From contig JAQTUE010000036.1 in the NCBI GenBank assembly GCA_028710415.1, positions 1 through 47,639 of the forward strand: a stretch of DNA of 47,639 nucleotides, read 5' to 3'. Each line of letters starts with the position of its first letter. Position 1 is the first letter of the stretch. Source of the stretch: Paludibacter sp. GTDB taxonomy: Bacteria; Bacteroidota; Bacteroidia; Bacteroidales; Paludibacteraceae. Below the pieces are notes generated by a model. That model did no database searches, was not told where the DNA came from, and was given only the letters and a program-made list of their open reading frames with translations. Position numbers and translations under genes: made by a program. This document shows, piece by piece, positions 16,440 to 23,652 of the stretch.

Positions 16440-19400
16440 TTAAAAGTTTAAGGTAAGTCCCATCAATGTAATAATAGGGCGGGGATAGATGTTGTTGTCA
16501 ATTCCACCTGAAATTTCAGGATCTAGTCCTTTGTATTTGGTAATTACAAATGGATTTTGAACTGTAGCAAATATACGTCCGCTATCAATTACTCCAAACA
16601 ATTTTTTGAAAGAGTAACCAAATGAGATATTATCACAACGCAGGAACGATGCATTCTGAACATAATAATCTGACAAATAATCGTTTGTTTTACCCGTAAA
16701 GTTTGTGTCGAAAGCAGACATAAGCTTGTTTGATAAGTATCCGAGTGAAGAATAAACTCCTCCTGCTCCTACATTTAAATTACCAGCTGCTACACCATTA
16801 TAGATATAGTTACCAATGCTTGCCCTTAATGTAAACCCTAAATCAAATTTTTTATATATAATCTTGGAAGATAATCCCATGGTTACATTCGGATTTGAAT
16901 TATGGAAAAAGTATTTGTCTTTTTCGTTAACAATTCCATCTCCATTTCTATCAACGTAAAGACCTTCAATTGGTTTGCCATTTACTCCATAAACCTGTTG
17001 ATAAACATAATATGAATTTATTGGATAACCGACTGCCTGTGCCTGTGCAAAACCCTGGAACAAACCACCTGCCGGAACGATATAACCTGGTTGATTTCCT
17101 GTTGTTAATTTAGTAATCTGGTTGTTATTGTAAGTTACATTATAACCAATTTCCCATGTAAAATCTTTTCTGGCTATCGCCTTTGCGTTTATTGAAAACT
17201 CAAGTCCTTTATTTTTTAATGATCCTACATTGCTAATAACTGTATTCCTAAAGTTAGTACCTGCAGGTACTGAGACTACATTTATCAAATCAGTTGTATT
17301 GCGATCGTAATAATCAATAGAACCCGTTATCCTTGAATTAAAGAATCCAAAATCCAATCCTGCATTGTAAGTTGCTGTTTGTTCCCATTTCAGATTTGGA
17401 TTATAGGCATCCGGCCTGGAAGTTAAATTATAAGTTGTTCCAAATGGATAATTCGCTCCGGCTATGCTTGTTGTATAAACCGGAAGATAAGGGTAATCAC
17501 CTTGCAACAGATTCTGCTGGCCAGTAACACCATAACCCAATCTGAGTTTCAAGTCCGAGATGTTGGCATTATCTTTTAAGAAATCTTCATTGTTGATTTT
17601 CCAGGCAAATGCAAATGCAGGAAAAACTGCACTTCGGTTATTTGCTGAAAATCTTGAAGAACGGTCATTACGGACAGTAACAGTTAAAAGATACTTGTCT
17701 GCAAATGAATAGTTTGCACGTCCAAAAAAGGAAAGCAAATAACTTTCTGTCGCAAATATACTACTCTGTGGATTAAAATAATTACCATTAACTACGGGCA
17801 ATCCACTTAAATCTGTTAAACCATGTGAAGCACTGCTTCCATTTCTGTGAAAATGTTGCCATTCATAACCCCCCATGACATCAAATTTACTGTTCGCTAG
17901 TTCTTTCGCATACTGCATATAATAGTTTAACGAACTATTGTTTTTATTTTCTTTTGACCAGCCTGTAGAACCAAACGGATAAACACTTGCTGCTGAAACC
18001 GGAAGATCTGTGGTTTGGTTACCGTAAGCTTGATCCATTCCAAGATTCAAATGTAATCTGAGTTCAGGTAGGAAATGCACTTTATAGTCAAACTCAGCAC
18101 TAGCAATAATATCCTGAGAATTTGCCACATCATTTTTCTGCATTAAAGTAGAAACCGGATTTCTGGTTGCTAATGGAACGGGGATAGTTCCAAATTTAGC
18201 ATCTGTCTGTGTCCATTCCCAGTAGCCACCTAATTTTGGGTATATACCTCCGCTCCCCATGACCGGTTGAGTTGGATCCATAGCTAAGGCAGCTCCCACA
18301 ACTCCACCATCGGCGTAGCGGTTTCTCACCAACATTCCTTTTGCATTCAGGTTTATTTTTAAATGATCATCGAATAATGAAGGACTTACGCTGATTGCAC
18401 CCGTATAACGTTCAAAGCTAGAAGTCTTTATAATTCCATTTTGATCGGTATATCCAAACGAAACACGGTAGGGAAGTTTTTTTATACCACCACTTATATT
18501 AATATTGTGGTCTGTACTGACAGCGTTTTGAAAAATCTGGCTTTGCCAGTCTGTATTCGATTTTCCCATCTTGGCAACTACATCCGGTTGATCGGCAGCA
18601 TATAGTTTTTTTACATAGTTACTAAAATCAGTAGCATTCATTACCTGAAGTGTTTTACCAATTGCGCTTACCGACATATTGCCATCATATGATACTCTTA
18701 CTCTTCCACCGGTTTCGCCTTTTTTGGTAGTAATGAGAATAACACCATTTGATGCACGTGATCCATAAATTGCAGTTGCAGAAGCATCTTTCAAAACTGA
18801 AAATGTTTCAATGTCATTAGGATTAATAGTACTAAGAAAGTTTGCAACTCCTTTTATTCCATCATTATCCAACGCTAATCCATCAATAACAATTAATGGA
18901 TCATTACTTGCATTTAACGAAGAACCACCACGAATTCTGATTGTTGCACCTCCACCTGGAGTACCACCACCAGAGATTACGGATACGCCAGCGATTTTAC
19001 CGGTTAACATATCCTGAGCATTGGTTGTAAGTCCCCGATTCAACTTATCCGGTTTAATTGCTGTTATAGATCCGGTGGCATCATTTTTTCTAACCGTTCC
19101 ATACCCAATAGCTACTACTTCCCCTAAGGCAATAGCATCTTCTTTTAATTGTATAACTAGTGTGTTTTTTCCTGAAACAGGAACTTCTTCGCTAAGATAG
19201 CCTAAATAGCGGACTACCAAAGTGGATTTTGAGGCAACTGAAATAGTAAATGCTCCTTCAAAATTAGTGATGACACCGTTGTTGGTGCCCTTTTCAAGAA
19301 TGCTTGCTCCAAGGATAGGTTCCCCGGTCTTAGCATCTTTTACAATCCCGGAAACTGACATTTGTTGAGCGTTGGCTGTCATACCAAGTGCAAACATCGC

Positions 19401-19451
19401 TAGAACAGCAACAAATGCACGCATTTTGTGCTTAAAGTGATTGTACTTCAT
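16440..19451 (-). CDS. susC: SusC-like TonB-dependent outer-membrane oligosaccharide transporter
   Basis: The 1003-aa protein has a signal peptide (about residues 1-29, ending TANAQQ), then a carboxypeptidase-regulatory-like beta domain (about 30-110, VSGIVKDAKTGEPILGASI) typical of SusC. A TonB plug follows (about 115-240, IRIRGGSSLNASNDPLIVIDG, SATAIYGSRASNGVILITTKKG), then a 22-strand-type barrel ending in LTLNF with a terminal Phe. It imports maltodextrins bound by SusD, using TonB energy. It is the first gene of a four-gene operon. The promoter is at 19593-19622 and the LacI-type operator at 19656-19669. The polarity is opposite to the LacI-family gene, 1.1 kb away. Confidence 0.97.
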   Translation of the reverse strand: MKYNHFKHKMRAFVAVLAMFALGMTANAQQMSVSGIVKDAKTGEPILGASILEKGTNNGVITNFEGAFTISVASKSTLVVRYLGYLSEEVPVSGKNTLVIQLKEDAIALGEVVAIGYGTVRKNDATGSITAIKPDKLNRGLTTNAQDMLTGKIAGVSVISGGGTPGGGATIRIRGGSSLNASNDPLIVIDGLALDNDGIKGVANFLSTINPNDIETFSVLKDASATAIYGSRASNGVILITTKKGETGGRVRVSYDGNMSVSAIGKTLQVMNATDFSNYVKKLYAADQPDVVAKMGKSNTDWQSQIFQNAVSTDHNINISGGIKKLPYRVSFGYTDQNGIIKTSSFERYTGAISVSPSLFDDHLKINLNAKGMLVRNRYADGGVVGAALAMDPTQPVMGSGGIYPKLGGYWEWTQTDAKFGTIPVPLATRNPVSTLMQKNDVANSQDIIASAEFDYKVHFLPELRLHLNLGMDQAYGNQTTDLPVSAASVYPFGSTGWSKENKNNSSLNYYMQYAKELANSKFDVMGGYEWQHFHRNGSSASHGLTDLSGLPVVNGNYFNPQSSIFATESYLLSFFGRANYSFADKYLLTVTVRNDRSSRFSANNRSAVFPAFAFAWKINNEDFLKDNANISDLKLRLGYGVTGQQNLLQGDYPYLPVYTTSIAGANYPFGTTYNLTSRPDAYNPNLKWEQTATYNAGLDFGFFNSRITGSIDYYDRNTTDLINVVSVPAGTNFRNTVISNVGSLKNKGLEFSINAKAIARKDFTWEIGYNVTYNNNQITKLTTGNQPGYIVPAGGLFQGFAQAQAVGYPINSYYVYQQVYGVNGKPIEGLYVDRNGDGIVNEKDKYFFHNSNPNVTMGLSSKIIYKKFDLGFTLRASIGNYIYNGVAAGNLNVGAGGVYSSLGYLSNKLMSAFDTNFTGKTNDYLSDYYVQNASFLRCDNISFGYSFKKLFGVIDSGRIFATVQNPFVITKYKGLDPEISGGIDNNIYPRPIITLMGLTLNF

Positions 19452-19592
19452 GCATTAAGTTTTTTTAAGGTTGAAACTTGTAATTATTTATTATAAAAAA
19501 CGAATAAAACTCATTTTATTCTTTGATTCAACGACTTTAATAAAAAGTTCATTTAAAAAGAGTTCAAATCAGTTAAACATTAATTATGTAGG

Positions 19593-19622
19593 CAAAAATA
19601 GAGTATTAATGTTTATTTACAA
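19593..19622 (-). promoter_or_regulatory. susC operon promoter
   Basis: On the minus strand TATTTTTG (19600-19593) fits TAnnTTTG, and TTG (19622-19620) lies 19 bp upstream, the usual Bacteroidota spacing. The leader to the susC ATG is about 140 nt. The operator core is centred 62.5 bp upstream of the box. Confidence 0.72.
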
Positions 19623-19655
19623 TCTACCTTTAATAAATATATTTGTAAAAACTTA

Positions 19656-19669
19656 CGCAAACGATTGCG
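19656..19669. promoter_or_regulatory. LacI-type operator upstream of susC
   Basis: CGCAAACGATTGCG has arms CGCAA/TTGCG around a CG-containing centre; 6 of 7 pairs are symmetric. The core is identical to those at 8329 and 11928. Confidence 0.85.
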
Positions 19670-20194
19670 AGTTGTATTTTAAATATTTTGCAAAATAATT
19701 TTTTATTCGGATAATCTATTTTACTTTTGCAAAGAATAATTTATAGATTCTAATCTTAGGATTCAAATTTGTATTCTATTGGTTTGAAACCAGAGGGTAA
19801 AAAAGCAAATTGTCAGTTTGGATTTATTGTGTTGGGTTTAATTATACAGATCGAAAAAATAAATATAGTTATCCATTCCCAGGAAAGTGTTTTATTCCGG
19901 TTTGAAGTAGTTTCACTATTAAACCAACTTTTTATGTAACGAATGCTCTAAAGGCAGCCTGTTGATAAAGATAGTTGACTGAATTTTAAAAGAATTGTGG
20001 AACAGGAAAGAATTCCTAAGGAAATAACAACTGTCAGAATAACGATCAACCGGATTAAAATAGAGGATGGTATTTGAATTGTTTTGGTCATTACTTGTTC
20101 CTTGATGAGTTCAATACCTGTTTTATGTATTATTTCAGTTTTCTCTTGATTGTTATTTCTATAACACTTAGATATACTATCCTTTTAATGATAT

Positions 20195-20260
20195 GGGATA
20201 TCTATGGGATATCTATGGGATATCTAAGGGACATCTAAGGGATATCTAAGGGATATCATA
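20195..20260. repeat. 11-bp tandem array, unit GGGATATCTAW
   Basis: Six contiguous 11-bp units: 20195, 20206, 20217, 20228 (one substitution, GACATC), 20239 and 20250. Five of the six contain the palindrome GATATC. The period is close to one helical turn, so any bound protein or bend would be repeated on one face of the DNA. Confidence 0.95.
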
Positions 20261-20565
20261 AATATGGTGAATACATGATGACGAAGATTTCAACAGTGGG
20301 AAGCATTCAAAAAACCATTAAAACCGGTCAGTATAATAGAATCAAGTTACAAGCAAAGTTTTGAATAGGGAATCAAGTATTCGAATAAAACGTTTAATGA
20401 ATCCTGTTTGAAAACTGAAAATTTAAATTAACGGTAACAAATTAGCAATTCCAGATTGGAACTAAAACAATGAAATTCAATCATAATATATTACTAATGA
20501 ATAAAATGAATGCAACAAAAGTTTGTTCCAACAACTAAATTATTTCTACAAAAAATGATTTTGAT

Positions 20566-21576
20566 ATGAAAAAACCACAAATCACAATTAAAGATATTGG
20601 AAGAGCTCTCAATATATCTCCTTCTACCGTTTCGCGCGCACTTAAAAACCATCCCGATATTAGTCAGTCCACAAAGGATGCGGTCAATAAGTATGCCAAG
20701 GAATTTAATTACAAGCCCAATACGTTAGCCCTGAGCTTACGGATGAGCAAGAATAATACCATTGGGGTAATAGTCCCCGAGATTGTGCATTATTTTTTCT
20801 CTTCCATACTTTCCGGCATTGAGCAAATTGCCAACGAGCAAGGCTTTAATGTGATCATTTGCCAGTCGAGTGAGAATTATGAAAAAGAAGTCAGGAATGC
20901 AGAAGCATTAATTGCCACGCGTGTATCAGGGGTGTTGGCATGTTTATCCAAAAATACAACCAATTATGACCATTTTCAGGAAATAATTGACAGTGATATT
21001 CCGTTGGTTTTCTTCGACAGGATCTGTATCGGGATCAATACCGACCGTGTGGTGGTGGATGACTATGCAGGAGCCTATGCAGCCGTTGAATACCTGATAC
21101 AAACCGGTTGTAAGCGCATTGCCTTTTATAGTTCTCCTTTTCACCTGGAAATATCCAAGAACCGCAAGAACGGATATATGGATGCCTTGCGGAAATATAA
21201 TTTACCGGTGGATGATTTGTTGATCCGCGTGTGCGATACCCGTGAGGAAGCTATCATTATCACTCCCGAAATTTTAGATCTACCAAACCGCCCGGATGGT
21301 TTCTTTGCCATCAATGACCATTGTGCTGCCGGGATACTCTATGCCGTCAAACTAGCCAAACTCAGAATTCCTCAGGATGTAGCCATCTTTGGATTCTCGG
21401 ATGGTGAATTAGCAAAGGCCTGTGACCCCATGCTTAGCACGGTGGAACAGCATGGGTATGAGATGGGCAAAAATGCAGCCGGATTGTTGCTCTCCAAAAT
21501 TAATGGAGAAACCCAGGGGCAATATACCAATAAGATTGTAAAGACAAATTTGATTATCAGAGGGACGACGAGGTGA
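20566..21576 (+). CDS. LacI-family transcriptional regulator of the starch locus
   Basis: The 336-aa protein has a LacI helix-turn-helix at residues 6-26 (ITIKDIGRALNISPSTVSRA), a hinge helix near 50-60 (KPNTLALSLR) and a periplasmic-binding-protein-like effector domain (about 64-336; IGVIVPEIVHYFFSSILSGIE, DRVVVDDYAGAYAAVEYL, GFSDGELAKACDPMLSTVEQ). Length and order are standard. It sits between the sus operon and the maltose uptake/phosphorylase genes. The three identical operators upstream of the minus-strand units are its likely targets, an inference from position and operator type. Starch regulation in B. thetaiotaomicron uses the unrelated SusR. The stop codon is followed after 5 bp by a heptad repeat array. 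Confidence 0.93.
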   Translation: MKKPQITIKDIGRALNISPSTVSRALKNHPDISQSTKDAVNKYAKEFNYKPNTLALSLRMSKNNTIGVIVPEIVHYFFSSILSGIEQIANEQGFNVIICQSSENYEKEVRNAEALIATRVSGVLACLSKNTTNYDHFQEIIDSDIPLVFFDRICIGINTDRVVVDDYAGAYAAVEYLIQTGCKRIAFYSSPFHLEISKNRKNGYMDALRKYNLPVDDLLIRVCDTREEAIIITPEILDLPNRPDGFFAINDHCAAGILYAVKLAKLRIPQDVAIFGFSDGELAKACDPMLSTVEQHGYEMGKNAAGLLLSKINGETQGQYTNKIVKTNLIIRGTTR

Positions 21577-21581
21577 GAACA

Positions 21582-21644
21582 CGTTCCGTGTTCTGTGTTC
21601 CGCGTTCCGTGTTCCGTGTTTCGTGTTCAGCGTTTAGTGTTAAG
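21582..21644. repeat. Heptad array, unit YGTTCCG, left arm of an inverted pair
   Basis: Nine 7-bp units (CGTTCCG/TGTTCCG with decay at the right end) start 5 bp after the LacI-family stop codon. The array is the reverse complement of the array at 22159-22242: a 19-nt stretch, TGTTCCGCGTTCCGTGTTC, occurs exactly in inverted orientation there. The two arrays bracket the four-helix-bundle gene. Confidence 0.92.
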
Positions 21645-21702
21645 GGTATTTCATTCAGAGTTTAATGTTTAATTATTCCAAAACAATTAAAATTCATGTA
21701 CT

Positions 21703-22125
21703 ATGGCAACAATTCAACGTTTTGAAGATCTGGAAGTATGGAAAAAAGCCAGGGAAATATGTAAAAACATATTCCTATTAACTCAAAAAGAACATTTCTC
21801 AAAGGATTATTCTTTAAAAGATCAGATTAAGAGATCAAGCGGCTCCGTGATGGACAATATTGCCGAAGGTTTTGAAAGAGAAGGTAATAAAGAATTCATT
21901 AATTTCTTGACTTTTTCAAAAGGATCATTAGGAGAAGTTCGTTCACAATCATATAGGGCATTCGATTATAATTATATTACGGAAGAAGAATTAAATACAC
22001 TAATTGCAGATTCTACCTCTTTATCAGAAAGAATTGGAAAATTTATTAGTTATCTAAGGAATTCCGATTACAAAGGAGTAAAGTTCCTTAAGCCAACTAT
22101 AGAAACCAAAGAATCAAATATTTAA
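21703..22125 (+). CDS. Four-helix-bundle protein (23S rRNA intervening-sequence protein family)
   Basis: The 140-aa protein matches the IVP/four-helix-bundle family: FEDLEVWKKAREICKNIF (helix 1), SLKDQIKRSSGSVMDNIAEGFER (helix 2), FINFLTFSKGSLGEVRSQSYRA (helix 3) and a final helix near 105-128. The family is encoded in 23S rRNA intervening sequences of some bacteria and as free genes in many Bacteroidota. It is structurally related to the Avd protein of diversity-generating retroelements, but no reverse transcriptase is nearby. The gene interrupts an otherwise metabolic cluster and is flanked by inverted heptad arrays, which suggests insertion as a unit. Its biochemical role is unknown. Confidence 0.9.
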   Translation: MATIQRFEDLEVWKKAREICKNIFLLTQKEHFSKDYSLKDQIKRSSGSVMDNIAEGFEREGNKEFINFLTFSKGSLGEVRSQSYRAFDYNYITEEELNTLIADSTSLSERIGKFISYLRNSDYKGVKFLKPTIETKESNI

Positions 22126-22138
22126 TAAATTAATCGTT

Positions 22139-23587
22139 ATGAACGATTCACCAAACTCAAAACCCGGAACTCATAACCCGGAACGCAAAACCCGGAACGC
22201 AGAACACGGAACGCGGAACACGGAACACGGAACGCGGAACGCTAAGCCCCGCTTCAGCTTCATGCAAATCCTCAGTCTGAGCATGGGTTTCCTGGGGATT
22301 CAGTTTGGATATGCGCTTCAGAATGCAAATGCAAGCCGGATACTGCAAACTTTTGGAGCGGATATTGAACAACTGTCGTGGTTTTGGCTGGCAGCACCAA
22401 TAACAGGGATGATCATTCAGCCAATTATCGGCCATTATTCTGACCATACGTGGACCAAACTGGGACGCCGCAGGCCATTCTTTCTGGCGGGAGCAATCCT
22501 TGCATCCATTGCCTTGATACTGATGCCGAATGCAGGAGTATTTGCCGGGTTAATACCAGCCATGTTTGTCGGTGCAGGTTTTCTGATGATCATGGACGCT
22601 TCGTTTAATGTAGCCATGGAACCTTTCAGGGCCTTGGTAGCCGATATGCTTCCTGCCGATCAGAGTACGTTAGGCTTTTCAGTCCAGACATTCTTAATTG
22701 GGATTGGGGCTGTTATTGGTTCCTGGCTTCCCTATGTACTGGGCAATTGGATGGGCATTTCAAAGGTGGCACCAAAAGGTGGGATGCCGGATAATGTTGT
22801 GTTCTCTTTTTATATTGGTGCAGCAGTAATGATTATTACCATACTCTGGACAGTGATTAGCACGAAGGAATATTCTCCGGAGGAACTTGCAGGATTCAAT
22901 GAAGAACAGATTGAACAGAAGGTTGAGAAAGGAAAATTCTCCGATATATTTAAAGATATTATTGCCATGCCCAAAACCATGAAACAATTGGGACTGGTAC
23001 AATTTTTCTCCTGGATAGCTTTGTTTGGCATGTGGGTGTTCACAACGCCTGCCGTAGCACAACATGTGTATGGGTTGGCGATTGCAGATACAAAATCAAT
23101 TTCCTATCAGGATGCCGGTAATTGGGTGGGGATAATTTTTGGAGTCTATAATGGTGTTGCCATGATTTATGCACTATTGTTGCCGGCAATAGCACACAAG
23201 ATTGGTCGTAAATTAACTCATAGCATATCCTTGCTTGCCGGAGCTATCGGATTACTTTCTATTTATTTTATCAGTAACCCGACCAATCTGATTTTCTCAA
23301 TGATCGGGGTAGGAATGGCCTGGGGAAGTATATTATCGATGCCCTATGCCATTTTAGCACCGGCATTGCCAGTCCGCAAAATCGGAATTTATATGGGGAT
23401 ATTCAATATCTTTATTACCATTCCACAAATTGTGAATGGCATTTTTGGAGGAATGATTTTAAAACGCTTTTTTGAATCACAGGCTATCTTTGCATTGATT
23501 ATGTCAGGATGTTTTTTGATTATTGCAGCAGTCTGTGTTTTATGGGTTGAAGACAAAGTCCATGATGAAAAGACTGTCATACTTTAA
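22139..23587 (+). CDS. MFS sugar transporter (maltose/oligosaccharide) with repeat-encoded N-terminus
   Basis: The 482-aa frame encodes about 12 membrane helices of the SLC45-like MFS group common in Bacteroidota starch loci (FSFMQILSLSMGFLGIQFGYALQNANASRILQ; GHYSDHTWTKLGRRRPFF). From the starch-locus setting it is predicted to carry maltose or short maltodextrins across the inner membrane to the phosphorylase. Family homology begins near residue 36 (KPRFSF). Residues about 8-35 are the translation of the heptad array at 22159-22242 and read as repeated GTRNAEH/GTRNTEH. An alternative start is ATG 22262 (residue 42), which would cut into the first conserved block. GH65 follows after 65 bp. 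Confidence 0.88.
   Translation: MNDSPNSKPGTHNPERKTRNAEHGTRNTEHGTRNAKPRFSFMQILSLSMGFLGIQFGYALQNANASRILQTFGADIEQLSWFWLAAPITGMIIQPIIGHYSDHTWTKLGRRRPFFLAGAILASIALILMPNAGVFAGLIPAMFVGAGFLMIMDASFNVAMEPFRALVADMLPADQSTLGFSVQTFLIGIGAVIGSWLPYVLGNWMGISKVAPKGGMPDNVVFSFYIGAAVMIITILWTVISTKEYSPEELAGFNEEQIEQKVEKGKFSDIFKDIIAMPKTMKQLGLVQFFSWIALFGMWVFTTPAVAQHVYGLAIADTKSISYQDAGNWVGIIFGVYNGVAMIYALLLPAIAHKIGRKLTHSISLLAGAIGLLSIYFISNPTNLIFSMIGVGMAWGSILSMPYAILAPALPVRKIGIYMGIFNIFITIPQIVNGIFGGMILKRFFESQAIFALIMSGCFLIIAAVCVLWVEDKVHDEKTVIL
22159..22242. repeat. Heptad array, unit GGAACRC, right arm, inside the MFS reading frame
   Basis: Twelve 7-bp units (GGAACGC, GGAACAC and decayed AAAACCC-type units) cover 84 bp, which is divisible by 3, so the MFS frame stays open. 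It is inverted relative to the array at 21582-21644. Confidence 0.92.
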
Positions 23588-23652
23588 ACCCTTTTATTTT
23601 AAGAACTAATTTTTATTGATTTCAACATAACCGTATTTTTATACTATACCAT

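Larger units (their letters stand above)
19452..20565. other. Regulatory interval between susC and the LacI-family gene
   Basis: About 1.1 kb without a credible gene. It holds the susC promoter and operator, an 11-bp GATATC-containing tandem array (20195-20260) and AACAAAAGTTTGTT at 20514-20527, a near-palindrome 38 bp before the regulator's ATG. No second copy of the GCAAACGATTGC operator is seen here, so there is no sign of autoregulation through that site. Confidence 0.6.

Noticed and set aside
19471..19698. 75-codon plus-strand frame upstream of susC
   Set aside because: It overlaps the susC promoter and operator, and the product is Lys/Ile/Asn-rich with no domain; likely chance in AT-rich DNA.
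20276..20365. 29-codon frame beginning MMTKIST
   Set aside because: No leader, terminator or homology support; it is in an AT-rich regulatory region.
20514..20527. AACAAAAGTTTGTT near-palindrome as an autoregulatory operator
   Set aside because: It lacks the CG centre and differs from the three shared operators; one copy only.
21703..22125. Diversity-generating retroelement accessory (Avd-like) reading of the four-helix-bundle gene
   Set aside because: No reverse transcriptase, template repeat or variable repeat was seen nearby.
22157..22447. Minus-strand open frame rich in VPRSVFRVPRSVF
   Set aside because: It is antisense to the MFS gene and arises from the GGAACRC array.
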